The notes beneath the pieces are model-generated. The model was not told the origin of the DNA. It made no database searches and worked only from the letters and a program-made list of their open reading frames with translations. 64,000 bases of DNA from Aequorivita marisscotiae. Its GTDB lineage: Bacteria > Bacteroidota > Bacteroidia > Flavobacteriales > Flavobacteriaceae. The stretch is taken from positions 2,108,001 to 2,172,000 of the forward strand of contig NZ_CP122379.1 of NCBI RefSeq assembly GCF_029814825.1, read 5' to 3'. Shown here in pieces: positions 52,901 through 61,134 of this stretch (positions are counted from its first letter, which is position 1; the number at the start of each line of letters is the position of its first letter). The position numbers and the translations under genes were made by a program.

Positions 52901-52908
52901 TATATTTG
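52901..52908 (+). promoter_or_regulatory. -7 element of the MBL-rhodanese gene
   Basis: TATATTTG fits TAnnTTTG and lies 16 bases before the ATG at 52925, inside an in-frame upstream extension, which supports the later start. No -33 TTG with good spacing was found. Confidence 0.4.
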
Positions 52909-52924
52909 CCAAAAAGATAAAATA

Positions 52925-54307
52925 ATGAAGGTAGAACAAATTTATACAGGATGCCTTTCTCAGGGCGCCTATTATATTGAAAGCAATGGTGAAGTTGCTA
53001 TAATTGACCCGTTGCGCGAAACCAAACCATATTTGGAACGCGCCCAAAACGATAACGCAACGATAAAATATATTTTTGAAACTCACTTTCATGCAGATTT
53101 TGTGAGCGGCCACGTTACACTGGCTGAACAAACGGGTGCCGCAATAGTTTACGGACCACTTGCGAACCCTTCTTTTAAAACCATAATTGCGAAAGATGGT
53201 GAAGTATTTAAGTTGGGCAATGTAACCATTACCGCATTGCACACCCCGGGGCATACTATGGAAAGTACCACATATTTACTGAAAGACGAAAGTGGAAAAG
53301 ATTATGCTATTTTTAGTGGCGACACCTTGTTTTTGGGCGACGTTGGCCGGCCGGATTTGGCGCAAAAGGCCAATGAAATGACGCAGGAAGATCTCGCAGG
53401 CATTCTCTTCGACAGTCTTCGAAATAAAATAATGCCTCTCGCAAACGATGTAATTGTATATCCTGCCCACGGTGCCGGTTCTGCCTGTGGAAAAAATATG
53501 ATGAAGGAAACGGTTGATACTTTAGGCAATCAAAAGAAAATGAATTATGCGCTCCGTGAAGATATGACCCGTGCCGAGTTTATTAAAGAAGTTACCGATG
53601 GTTTAGCGCCACCGCCACTCTATTTTCCGATGAACGTTAAGATGAATCGAGAAGGATATACTAATTTTAATGAAGTGGTATCGCAAGGCACAACACCGTT
53701 AAACCCAGATGATTTTGAAAAAATAGCGAACCAAACGGGTGCCGTAATTTTAGATGTTCGCCATCAGTCGGCCTTTATTGAGGGCCATATTCCTCGATCT
53801 ATTTTTATTGGATTGGATGGTGGTTTTGCACCATGGGTTGGTGCGTTACTCGCCAATGTGGAACAAGAAATACTGCTGGTGGTTTCACCGGGAAGAGAAG
53901 AGGAAGCCGTAACCAGATTATCAAGAGTTGGTTTTGATAGAACGCTGGGATATTTAAATGGAGGAATAGAAGCTTGGCAAAACGCCGGTAAGGAAATAGA
54001 TACTTTAGAATCTGTTGAAGCCGATGTTTTTAAGGAAAAACTGGAAAACAACATTCCCGTTTTTGACGTTCGCAATGATGGCGAATTTGCCAATGGTCGT
54101 ATAGCCTGCGCTACCCACGCTCCTTTAGGATTTTTAAACCAATATGTAAGCGCTTTTCCCGATGGGAACAAATGTTATTTATATTGTGCCGGCGGATATA
54201 GATCAGTAATTGCTGCTTCAATTTTAAAGGGCAGAGGTATTCACAACGTGGTAAACGTAGCCGGTGGCTTTGCCGCTATAAAAAATGTTGGCATCCCGGT
54301 TTCATAG
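52925..54307 (+). CDS. MBL-fold hydrolase with two rhodanese domains (persulfide dioxygenase-like)
   Basis: This 460-residue fusion has an ETHE1-like metallo-beta-lactamase domain and two rhodanese domains. HFHADFVSGH at 54-63, HTPGHT, SGDTLFLGD and PAHGAGSACGK supply the metal ligands; ETHE1-type enzymes oxidise glutathione or other persulfides. The first rhodanese (VILDVRHQSAFIEGHIP) lacks the active Cys and reads VVSPGREEEA. The second has YCAGGYRS with Cys and Arg intact. Start at 52925 follows a -7 promoter element; a longer frame from 52835 is rejected. It is near genes of sulfur and thiol metabolism. Confidence 0.88.
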   Translation: MKVEQIYTGCLSQGAYYIESNGEVAIIDPLRETKPYLERAQNDNATIKYIFETHFHADFVSGHVTLAEQTGAAIVYGPLANPSFKTIIAKDGEVFKLGNVTITALHTPGHTMESTTYLLKDESGKDYAIFSGDTLFLGDVGRPDLAQKANEMTQEDLAGILFDSLRNKIMPLANDVIVYPAHGAGSACGKNMMKETVDTLGNQKKMNYALREDMTRAEFIKEVTDGLAPPPLYFPMNVKMNREGYTNFNEVVSQGTTPLNPDDFEKIANQTGAVILDVRHQSAFIEGHIPRSIFIGLDGGFAPWVGALLANVEQEILLVVSPGREEEAVTRLSRVGFDRTLGYLNGGIEAWQNAGKEIDTLESVEADVFKEKLENNIPVFDVRNDGEFANGRIACATHAPLGFLNQYVSAFPDGNKCYLYCAGGYRSVIAASILKGRGIHNVVNVAGGFAAIKNVGIPVS

Positions 54308-54338
54308 TTTTTAGAATAATATTTTACAATTTAAAGCA

Positions 54339-54364
54339 AGCTCTCATCAATTGAGGGCTTTTTT
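54339..54364 (+). terminator. intrinsic terminator after the MBL-rhodanese gene
   Basis: AGCTCTCA pairs with TGAGGGCT (one G-U pair) across a short loop and is followed by six T residues. Confidence 0.75.
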
Positions 54365-54547
54365 AATGCGCTTCGGTTTCGGGCGCGATGCTTTATCTAT
54401 TAGTATTATTAATACAATTGAATATTTGAGTTGTTTGTAATCAGCTGTAAATCAATTGAATTAATTATTTTGTTAAACTTTTTCTAAAAAAGATTAAACA
54501 AAATAATTTATTTTTAGTTTTACCTCGAACTAAAAACGTTATATAAG

Positions 54548-55552
54548 ATGAAAAAAGGATTACTAATTATTTCAATTGCCTTACTAACAGGCAATTTATT
54601 CGCACAAACAGCCCGTGTACAAGTGATACACAACTCAGCCGATGCAGCTGCAGCAGAAGTAGATGTTTACGTAAACACAGATTTAGCATTAGATGATTTC
54701 GCATTTAGAACAGCTACACCTTTTTTAGATTTACCGGCAGGAGTAGAAATTAATATTGGAATAGCTCCGGGGAACAGTACTGGAGTGGGAGACGTACTTT
54801 TAAATGTGCCAGTTACCCTTACTGAAAATGAAAAGTATATTGTAGTAGCAGACGGAATTGTAAGTGCGTCTGGTTACAACCCTGCTCCGCCCCTCAGTTT
54901 ACAGGTTTTTCCGATGGCACGGGAAATGGCTACCAACCCAACAAATGTTGATGTACTCGTACACCACGGATCAACCGATGCTCCTACAGTAGATGTAGTT
55001 GAAACCGGAGTTGGTGCAGGTACAGTGGTTGACAATATTTCTTATACGGAATATCAAGGTTATTTAGAACTTCCAACGGCAGATTATGTTTTAGATATTA
55101 CAGATGAAACAGGTACCGTAACCGTAGCTCGCTATCAAGCGCCTTTAGCAACCTTAGGCTTAGACGGAGCTGCACTAACTGTGTTGGCTTCAGGATTTTT
55201 AGATCCTGCGCAAAATTCAAACGGTCCTGCTTTTGGATTGTATGTTGCAAGTCCTGCTGGTGGGGCATTGCTGGCATTGCCATCTGTACCGCTAAGTGTT
55301 TCTGAATTTGATTCTACTGAGTTTGTAATTTACCCGAATCCGGTAAACGACAGACTTACCATTAATGCATCTGGAATAGATATGAGTGAATATTCGGTTG
55401 CCATTACCGACATGCTTGGTCGAATAGTTTTAAATGGAAACATAAACACCAACAATACAATTGATGTAAATAATTTAAGTGAAGGGGTTTATAATCTCAC
55501 CCTACTGCGTGGCAATAACGTAGTGATTAGTAAGAAGTTTGTAAAAAAATAA
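54548..55552 (+). CDS. DUF4397 protein with T9SS sorting domain
   Basis: This 334-residue exported protein has a signal peptide ending NLFAQT (about residue 20). Two DUF4397-type Ig-like repeats follow, the first with RVQVIHNSADAAAAEVDVYVN and the second with VLVHHGSTDAPTVDVVE, each starting with the V-H-(N/G)S-x-D-A motif. The C-terminal 80 residues from FVIYPNPVNDRLTINA to VISKKFVKK form a T9SS sorting domain. DUF4397 domains are thought to bind surfaces or ligands; function here is unknown. It has its own downstream terminator. Confidence 0.9.
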   Translation: MKKGLLIISIALLTGNLFAQTARVQVIHNSADAAAAEVDVYVNTDLALDDFAFRTATPFLDLPAGVEINIGIAPGNSTGVGDVLLNVPVTLTENEKYIVVADGIVSASGYNPAPPLSLQVFPMAREMATNPTNVDVLVHHGSTDAPTVDVVETGVGAGTVVDNISYTEYQGYLELPTADYVLDITDETGTVTVARYQAPLATLGLDGAALTVLASGFLDPAQNSNGPAFGLYVASPAGGALLALPSVPLSVSEFDSTEFVIYPNPVNDRLTINASGIDMSEYSVAITDMLGRIVLNGNINTNNTIDVNNLSEGVYNLTLLRGNNVVISKKFVKK

Positions 55553-55576
55553 TTTTTATAATCTTCCAGTTAATTT

Positions 55577-55612
55577 AAAAGCCCTGCGAATTATATCGCA
55601 GGGCTTTTTTTT
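55577..55612 (+). terminator. intrinsic terminator after the DUF4397 gene
   Basis: AAAAGCCCTGCGA and TCGCAGGGCTTTT form a 13-base stem with a six-base loop followed by a T run. It also serves as separator for the convergent DUF2383-type gene. Confidence 0.9.
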
Positions 55613-55643
55613 CTTTTTCTTTTTCAGAAATGCCAATTAAAAA

Positions 55644-56123
55644 TTAATCATCGGCTAGATCTTCCAATGTTTTTACTCGGTTTAAGGTTGCGTGAATTTC
55701 AGCCGCTTGTTTGTGGATTACACTAGAAATAGTTGGCGGGAAATTTTCTTCCTTTAACTTTTCATCATACTCTTTCCAGCTGGCTTTTTCGCCTCTAATG
55801 CACTCTTCCAAAACCGCTTCGTCTGTATTTCCGGCAACGGCACTTTTAATATCTATCCAGGTTCTGTGCAGATCGCCTGTAAAACTTCCGCTTTCTTTTG
55901 GCGTTTCATTTAAACTGCGGATTTCGTGATCGAGCTCCGTAGCAAAGCGATTGCGTTGCGCAGCCTGATGCTTTAAAAAGTTTTTAAGCTGTGGACTCTT
56001 AGCATCTTCCATGGCTTTTGTAAAACCTTTTTGGGCATCATAATTTTTTTCCAACAATTCTTGTAGGTTGTCAACAAGTTTGTCGTGGTTGCGTTCTTTA
56101 GCTTTTTCGTTTGTAGTCTTCAT
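55644..56123 (-). CDS. PA2169/DUF2383 four-helix-bundle protein
   Basis: This 159-residue helical protein is of the DUF2383 (PA2169, YciF-like) group. KLVDNLQELLEKNYDAQKGF and LKNFLKHQAAQRNRFATELDHEIR form the first pair of helices, ECIRGEKASWKEYDEKLKE and ISSVIHKQAAEIHATLNRV the second. Members resemble ferritin-type bundles and are induced in stress. The Glu/His residues could bind metal, but that is not shown. The start at 56123 (MKTTNEK) is preferred to the ATG 48 bases upstream, which adds hydrophobic non-family residues. Confidence 0.82.
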   Translation of the reverse strand: MKTTNEKAKERNHDKLVDNLQELLEKNYDAQKGFTKAMEDAKSPQLKNFLKHQAAQRNRFATELDHEIRSLNETPKESGSFTGDLHRTWIDIKSAVAGNTDEAVLEECIRGEKASWKEYDEKLKEENFPPTISSVIHKQAAEIHATLNRVKTLEDLADD

Positions 56124-56313
56124 AGTTTTCTTTTTTTGTTTATATCGTAAAAATAGATTTATAACGCCCATTAAAATCTTATAGAATTCACAATTTAGAG
56201 GTGTTTAACGTATTTGTTACTAAATTTTAAGAAAAGACTTCCCATTCATTAAATAAATATTAAAATGGAATTTGTAACAATTAAGTTTTCTAACTTTAGA
56301 AAAAGTTTACACT

Positions 56314-57513
56314 ATGAACGTTCGCTCCAACGAGCCTTTTTGGCTAATTAAAAATGCATTACCACAGAGCTATCCTTCACTTAAAGAATCAATTTCTTCG
56401 GAAGTATTACTAATAGGTGCCGGTATTACGGGTGCGTTGGTGGCTTTTCAATTATTAAAAAGTGGAAAGAAAATAATAATGGTAGATCGTCGCGATATCT
56501 GCAACGGTAGCACTGCTGCCAGCACTTCTATGCTTCAATATGAAATTGATGTTCCACTTCACAAATTAATTGAAAAAGTAGGGCTAACCTGTGCCGTATC
56601 GAGCTATCAAAATTGTGAAAAATCTATCAGCGATATAAAGAAAATTATAAACGAAGTAAAGAGCGATTGTGGTTTTCAACAAAAGTACAGCGTGTATTTT
56701 GCCTCGTCTAAAAAAGATGTAGATTTTTTAAAAGATGAATTTAATGCCCGAAAAGAACATGGGTTTAGCGTAAAGTGGCTTTCAAAGGAAGCATTGGAAA
56801 AATTGGGCTTAAAAGCATATGCCGCCATTGAATCTAAGGCTGGCGCCGTAATGGACGTGTATAGATTGGCCAATGATATTTTAAAATATTGTACCGAAAA
56901 TGGTGTAAAAATCTACGACCGAACCAATATTGAAGGTATAAAGCATGAAAAAGAAAAAGTAATAGCAAAAACAGATTCGGGATTTACTATTACTGTAGAA
57001 GATGTAGTGCATTGTACCGGTTACGAAAGCGTTGAAACAATTAAGGAAAATATAGTAGATTTAAAAAGTACTTTTGCCCTCGCTTCCGAATCGTTTAAGA
57101 AAATACCCGACGCTTTTAAAAAACATATTTATTGGAATACGGATTCGCCTTACCTCTATTTTAGAAGTACCGACGACGGAAGAATTATAATGGGCGGAGG
57201 CGACAGTGATTTTAAAAATGCCGCTCGGCGCGATGCATTGCTTCCCAAAAAGGAAAAAGAATTGACTGCAAAATTTTCCAAGTGTTTTCCCGATATACCT
57301 TTTGTGGCAGATTATTCGTGGGCGGGAACTTTTGGCGAAACAAAGGACGGACTGCCTTATTTTGGAAATCCCGATCCAATTAAGAGAGAACATTATATTT
57401 TAGGGTTTGGCGGAAATGGAATAACTTTTAGCGTTATGGGAATGGAGGCAATTTTACATGCCATCAACAGAACCCCACACCCGTATTTAGAGTATTATAA
57501 ATTTAACAGATAG
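56314..57513 (+). CDS. FAD-dependent amine oxidoreductase (DAO type)
   Basis: This 399-residue flavoenzyme of the DAO/gamma-glutamylputrescine-oxidase-like group has the dinucleotide-binding motif LLIGAGITGALVAFQLLKSG near residue 30, followed by DRRDICNGSTAASTSMLQYE. The C-terminal FGETKDGLPYFG and GFGGNGITFSVMGMEAI complete the fold. No Rieske domain is present. It starts a three-gene plus-strand run with the YetF-like gene and the small charged ORF. The substrate is not predictable. Confidence 0.85.
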   Translation: MNVRSNEPFWLIKNALPQSYPSLKESISSEVLLIGAGITGALVAFQLLKSGKKIIMVDRRDICNGSTAASTSMLQYEIDVPLHKLIEKVGLTCAVSSYQNCEKSISDIKKIINEVKSDCGFQQKYSVYFASSKKDVDFLKDEFNARKEHGFSVKWLSKEALEKLGLKAYAAIESKAGAVMDVYRLANDILKYCTENGVKIYDRTNIEGIKHEKEKVIAKTDSGFTITVEDVVHCTGYESVETIKENIVDLKSTFALASESFKKIPDAFKKHIYWNTDSPYLYFRSTDDGRIIMGGGDSDFKNAARRDALLPKKEKELTAKFSKCFPDIPFVADYSWAGTFGETKDGLPYFGNPDPIKREHYILGFGGNGITFSVMGMEAILHAINRTPHPYLEYYKFNR

Positions 57514-57538
57514 AAATTATTAATTAAAAACTACCAAA

Positions 57539-58060
57539 ATGAAAGCATGGTTTGAAGCATCTTCCACCTCCCTAATTGCAATTGTATTAACTACCATAGG
57601 AATTTATGTAGCTGTAATTCTATTTACCCGATTGGCTGGTAAACGCAGTTTTTCAAAGATGAGTAGTTTCGATTTCGCTATGACCGTAGCAATTGGTTCG
57701 GTTATAGCAACTACCATTTTATCAAAATCGGTAAGTTTATTGCAAGGCCTTGTGGGTTTGGCTGCTGTGTATGTTCTTCAAATTACGATGGCAATGCTCA
57801 GACGTTTTAATACCGTGCAAAAAATTATAGACAATCAGCCGTTACTTTTAATGGAAGGCGAACAAATATTTCACGATAATTTAAAGAAAGCCCGTGTTAC
57901 CGAATCTGATCTTCGCGCCAAACTTCGAGAAGCAAATGTTTTAAAATTATCGCAAGTACGAGCCGTTATTTTTGAATCAACCGGCGATATTGCGGTTTTG
58001 CACACAAAAGATGATAACGTACAAGTAGAAGATTGGCTATTAAAAAATGTAAATAGATAA
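57539..58060 (+). CDS. DUF421 (YetF-like) membrane protein
   Basis: This 173-residue protein has three N-terminal hydrophobic segments (SLIAIVLTTIGIYVAVILFT, FDFAMTVAIGSVIATTIL, LLQGLVGLAAVYVLQITMAML, partly) and the DUF421 domain KRSFSKMSSFDFAMTVAIGS, followed by the soluble YetF-type tail with QPLLLMEGEQIFHDNLKKAR and VRAVIFESTGDIAVLHT. Function of the family is not known; some are linked to spore or envelope biology. It lies 25 bases after the FAD enzyme. Confidence 0.85.
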   Translation: MKAWFEASSTSLIAIVLTTIGIYVAVILFTRLAGKRSFSKMSSFDFAMTVAIGSVIATTILSKSVSLLQGLVGLAAVYVLQITMAMLRRFNTVQKIIDNQPLLLMEGEQIFHDNLKKARVTESDLRAKLREANVLKLSQVRAVIFESTGDIAVLHTKDDNVQVEDWLLKNVNR

Positions 58061-58136
58061 ATGTTAATTCTGTTTTAAACTTTTGATTTTCAATATTGTG
58101 TTGCGCAACTTTTCCTTCGGATAAAAAAATAACGCT

Positions 58137-58280
58137 ATGAAAAACAACGAAAAAAACATTGAAAAAGAAAAGCAGAGTAAAAAGGAACAGGCAATAAATA
58201 AAAGTGCCACACAAGGAAAAGATATTAATCATCAAGTAAAGGAACGTAAAGAAAAACATCAGCCGCGCGATACTGCGTAG
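58137..58280 (+). CDS. small highly charged protein
   Basis: A 47-residue ORF begins MKNNEKNIEKEKQSKKEQ and ends KEKHQPRDTA. About half its residues are Lys, Glu, Asp, Arg or Gln, and no hydrophobic core or signal is present, so it is likely disordered. It is preceded by the palindrome GTTGCGCAAC and ends just before a strong hairpin terminator, which supports a real transcript. Function unknown. Confidence 0.6.
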   Translation: MKNNEKNIEKEKQSKKEQAINKSATQGKDINHQVKERKEKHQPRDTA

Positions 58281-58300
58281 CTCGGTAGCTTTACAAAGTG

Positions 58301-58345
58301 AGAGGCTGTTTTAAGAAGTTTATTAAACTTTTTAAAACAGCCTCT
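58301..58345 (+). terminator. strong hairpin terminator
   Basis: AGAGGCTGTTTTAA pairs with TTAAAACAGCCTCT and an inner AAGTTT with AAACTT, a nearly uninterrupted stem of about 20 pairs with a three-base loop. It follows the small charged ORF and faces the convergent lipoprotein gene. Confidence 0.85.
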
Positions 58346-58400
58346 TTCAATTAAAAATTCAACTTTTAGCAGACTGAATCTTTCAATTAACAATTAAAAG

Positions 58401-58877
58401 TTAAGATCCGCAGCCATAGTAATAATTAAAGTTGTCTGCAGCTTTTGGTTTGATTGATAATTTTACTTTGTGCGTATTTTTTTTGTTGTTTGTAGGCGTT
58501 ATACATTCTTCTTCCGTTAATAAAACCTCCATCAGAACCCGATGCGATGAGGCAACGTATTTTTTGGTATTACCGTTAATTTCAGGTTGGGGGATTGGCG
58601 CTACAAAAGAACGGAGTGTTTCGCCGGGAGCGGTGAAATAAATTTGACCATCTTTAAACTCAACCGTCCAAGAAGGATCTGCGCCGCCGCCACTAAAGGT
58701 AAAATCTTCGGCGCTTTCAGATTGTTTTGGAACGCTGTCCAGCCGGTTTTCATTGTACTCCATTGTAGCACGTGTATCTGCTGGAACAACGGTTTCAGAT
58801 TGTTTATTGTTTGGCTCTTTGCAGGAAACAGCAATCATTAAAGTGAAAAAAGGGATTAGTAGTACTTTGTATTTCAT
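58401..58877 (-). CDS. hypothetical lipoprotein (COG3650-like)
   Basis: This 158-residue lipoprotein has the signal MKYKVLLIPFFTLMIAVSC. The mature region has SGGGADPSWTVEFKDGQIYFTAPG and SSHRVLMEVLLTEEECITPT, and ends YYYGCGS, which resembles the COG3650/NlpE-like heat-stable lipoprotein family around its W-x-V/L and C-x-D regions; I state this as a resemblance. It stands alone between a terminator and the HEAT-like gene. Confidence 0.65.
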   Translation of the reverse strand: MKYKVLLIPFFTLMIAVSCKEPNNKQSETVVPADTRATMEYNENRLDSVPKQSESAEDFTFSGGGADPSWTVEFKDGQIYFTAPGETLRSFVAPIPQPEINGNTKKYVASSHRVLMEVLLTEEECITPTNNKKNTHKVKLSIKPKAADNFNYYYGCGS

Positions 58878-58965
58878 TGTATTAATTTTTTAAAGATTTG
58901 TAAAGCTAAAAAATATTCAATTTTATAAAAAGTGATAGACTTAATTTTAACTATTTCGGTAAATT

Positions 58966-59532
58966 TTATTTAAGTAGTTTTAGGATTTTACGAGCTCTGG
59001 CTTGGTATCCCGCACTTTTGTTTGGGATGTTTTGTAGTAATATTTGTTTTAATTCTGGATAGATCCACTTTTCATCTTTATCTGCTCCCAAATAAAAAAG
59101 ACACTGCATAGCGTGTGCTTGGCACGCTACTTTTTGGTCTGTAATAAGCCAATCAAAACAGCACTCTGTTATTGTTTTGCGTTCCTCTAAATTTAGAACT
59201 TTATAAAATAAGCCCAAGATTTTCCTAAAATGATAATAGCATGTCATTTCACAAATTTTAGAACAGGAGCGCAAGGCCGAATCAGTTTTGATTGTTGGCA
59301 ATTTTTCAAAAAACAGGTACTTGTATTTAATGAAATTTTTTGGTTTGTATTGACAAATAATTTCTAATACCCAGGCAGATGACACTAAAAGTTCATTGCC
59401 CTCAATAAAACAATATTGTAGGGTTTCCCGAACATAATGGGGTTTTTTGGTAATCCAAAAGGCAACCTCGAGCCTTTTGTTCAGACTGCTATCTACCTCC
59501 ATTAATTTTTCGTTTAAATCTTCGGGAAGCAT
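58966..59532 (-). CDS. helical-repeat (HEAT/ARM-like) protein
   Basis: This 188-residue all-helical protein has repeated pairs such as VAFWITKKPHYVRETLQYC, LEIICQYKPKNFIKYKYLFFEKL and AMQCLFYLGADKDEKWIYPELKQILLQNIP that resemble ARM/HEAT-like helices. Related flavobacterial proteins have been labelled adenylosuccinate lyase in databases, but no lyase motif (such as the SS-M-P-K loop) is visible, so I do not use that name. It starts 5 bases after the sirtuin gene stop, so the two are in one operon. Confidence 0.65.
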   Translation of the reverse strand: MLPEDLNEKLMEVDSSLNKRLEVAFWITKKPHYVRETLQYCFIEGNELLVSSAWVLEIICQYKPKNFIKYKYLFFEKLPTIKTDSALRSCSKICEMTCYYHFRKILGLFYKVLNLEERKTITECCFDWLITDQKVACQAHAMQCLFYLGADKDEKWIYPELKQILLQNIPNKSAGYQARARKILKLLK

Positions 59533-59537
59533 GCTTT

Positions 59538-60209
59538 TTATTTTAAAAGTTCTACAACTTTTGGAACACCGGTAGAAGCCTTTTCAGGAAAAATGGTAAT
59601 TCTATTATTTTCTGAAATAGATGGGTTGGGATCTACAAAATATATATGCGCTTCGGGTTTTGCATATTGCATTAAGCCCGCTGCGGGATATACCTGCATG
59701 GAGGTTCCTATAATTAAAATTGCGTCTGCCTTTTCCACCACGGCAGCAGCAACTTCAATCATGGGCACCATTTCGCCAAACCAAACAATATGTGGACGTA
59801 GTTGGTGTTTATTTTTGCAAAGATCGCCCAGATTTAAATCGGTTTTCCAGTCCATTACCAGGTTTTCGTCATAAGTACTTCTCACTTTTAGCAATTCTCC
59901 GTGAAGATGAATAACGTTTTTACTACCTGCTCTTTCGTGCAAATCGTCTACATTTTGTGTTATAATGGTAACGTCGTGCGTTTGGTCCAGTGTTGCTAAA
60001 GCCAGATGTGCAGCGTTGGGTTGTACGGTTAATAACTGTCTTCGTCGTTGATTGTAAAAATCTAACACTGAGGCAGGATTGCGTTGAAAACCTTCTGGCG
60101 AGGCAACTTCCATTACGTCGTGACCTTCCCAAAGTCCGTCACTATCTCTAAAGGTTTTTATTCCACTTTCCGCGCTAACGCCAGCGCCTGTTAATACTGC
60201 AATTTTCAT
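59538..60209 (-). CDS. NAD-dependent protein deacylase (sirtuin, class III-like)
   Basis: This 223-residue sirtuin removes acyl groups from lysine using NAD+. GAGVSAESGIKTFRD is the NAD-binding start, TQNVDDLHERAG the core, HLHGEL carries the catalytic His, and LRPHIVWFGEMVPM and IGTSMQVYPAAGL follow. FYNQRRRQLL includes the Tyr-x-x-Arg pair of class III (SIRT5/CobB) enzymes, which favours desuccinylation. Only one Cys (LGDLCKNKHQ) remains of the four zinc ligands, so the zinc ribbon is degenerate. It is cotranscribed with the HEAT-like protein. Confidence 0.9.
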   Translation of the reverse strand: MKIAVLTGAGVSAESGIKTFRDSDGLWEGHDVMEVASPEGFQRNPASVLDFYNQRRRQLLTVQPNAAHLALATLDQTHDVTIITQNVDDLHERAGSKNVIHLHGELLKVRSTYDENLVMDWKTDLNLGDLCKNKHQLRPHIVWFGEMVPMIEVAAAVVEKADAILIIGTSMQVYPAAGLMQYAKPEAHIYFVDPNPSISENNRITIFPEKASTGVPKVVELLK

Positions 60210-60342
60210 TATTTTATAATTGAGTTACTAAAGTATTCAAAAATTGCGATTTTTAAAAAGATACTATTAATTGAATAACTTTTATCTTAGCAAAATCAAA
60301 ATTAAATTCGAAACTGAATTTTATTCGAACAAGCATTTTTTA

Positions 60343-60370
60343 AATACCGAATAATCAATAACCAATACTA
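60343..60370. repeat. short heptamer tract before trmH
   Basis: Four consecutive 7-base units starting AATA (AATACCG, AATAATC, AATAACC, AATACTA) lie just upstream of the TTG start. The period is again seven. Confidence 0.55.
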
Positions 60371-60377
60371 TTTTTTC

Positions 60378-61058
60378 TTGGATTTAGAATTATTTCAATA
60401 TTTACAAACCTATCTCACCGAACGAAGAACAGCCCTGTTCAAACAAGTACTAGCGGAGCGCACCCGCCATTTTACCGTTGCCACCGAAGATGTTTATCAA
60501 CTGCACAACACCAGTGCCGTAATGCGAACCTGCGACGTATTTGGGATTCAGGATTTGCACGTGGTGGAAGAGCGTTTGGGAAAGCGAGTTGACAAAGAAA
60601 TTGCGATGGGCGCCCAAAAATGGGTGAGCTTAAATCGGTATAATTCAATTACTGATTGTATTGAAAATTTAAAAAAATCGGGCTATCAAATTATTGCTAC
60701 CACGCCGCACGATAATTCTACTATGCTTCACGAATTTGATGTTACCAAAAAGAGCGCTTTTTTCTTTGGAAAGGAAAGCGATGGACTCAGCGATACAGTG
60801 ATGGATGCTGCCGATGGTTTTTTAAAAATACCGATGTACGGTTTTACGGAGAGCCTGAATATTTCGGTTTCTGCGGCAATTATTTTGCAAAGTGTGGTTT
60901 CAAAATTGAAACAGAGCCCAGTAAATTGGAAGCTTTCTGAAGACGAAAAACTGGAAATTGAATTGGCGTGGATGAAGAAAACAATTAAAGCTTCAGAAGA
61001 AATAATTGAACGATACTATTCTGAAAATCCCAAATCACAAGCACCAAATAATAAATAA
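60378..61058 (+). CDS. TrmH-type (SpoU) RNA methyltransferase
   Basis: This 226-residue SPOUT-class methyltransferase adds 2'-O-methyl groups to RNA, probably tRNA G18. NTSAVMRTCDVFGIQDLHVVEE is motif 1 (partly shown), FFFGKESDGLSD is motif 2 and GFTESLNISVSAAIILQ motif 3. The start is TTG, which gives DLELFQYLQTYLTERRT, the usual family N-terminus, and no ATG in frame lies upstream. The tail after residue 215 is low-complexity. It is transcribed divergently from the sirtuin gene. Confidence 0.88.
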   Translation: MDLELFQYLQTYLTERRTALFKQVLAERTRHFTVATEDVYQLHNTSAVMRTCDVFGIQDLHVVEERLGKRVDKEIAMGAQKWVSLNRYNSITDCIENLKKSGYQIIATTPHDNSTMLHEFDVTKKSAFFFGKESDGLSDTVMDAADGFLKIPMYGFTESLNISVSAAIILQSVVSKLKQSPVNWKLSEDEKLEIELAWMKKTIKASEEIIERYYSENPKSQAPNNK

Positions 61059-61134
61059 AAATTCAAAATAAAACATGCAAAATTTAAAATTTTCATCTCA
61101 CGTCTCACGTCTAAAAGCTCACGTCTAAAATGAA
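61058..61134. repeat. degenerate heptamer tandem repeat between trmH and rdgB
   Basis: Eleven 7-base units fill the gap and run into the rdgB start: five like AAAATTC/AAAATTT, then ACGTCTC, ACGTCTA, AAAGCTC, ACGTCTA, in one uninterrupted register. The sequence differs from the other tracts but the period does not. Confidence 0.7.

Noticed and set aside
52835..52924. Upstream extension of the MBL-rhodanese ORF
   Set aside because: A TAnnTTTG element lies within it, and ATG 52925 gives the normal family start.
52784..53254. N-terminal extension of the small lipoprotein ORF
   Set aside because: The extension lies antisense to the MBL-rhodanese gene and its promoter, and a canonical lipoprotein signal starts at 52783.
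58966..59532. Adenylosuccinate lyase
   Set aside because: Some databases use that label for relatives, but no lyase signature is visible and the protein is much too short.
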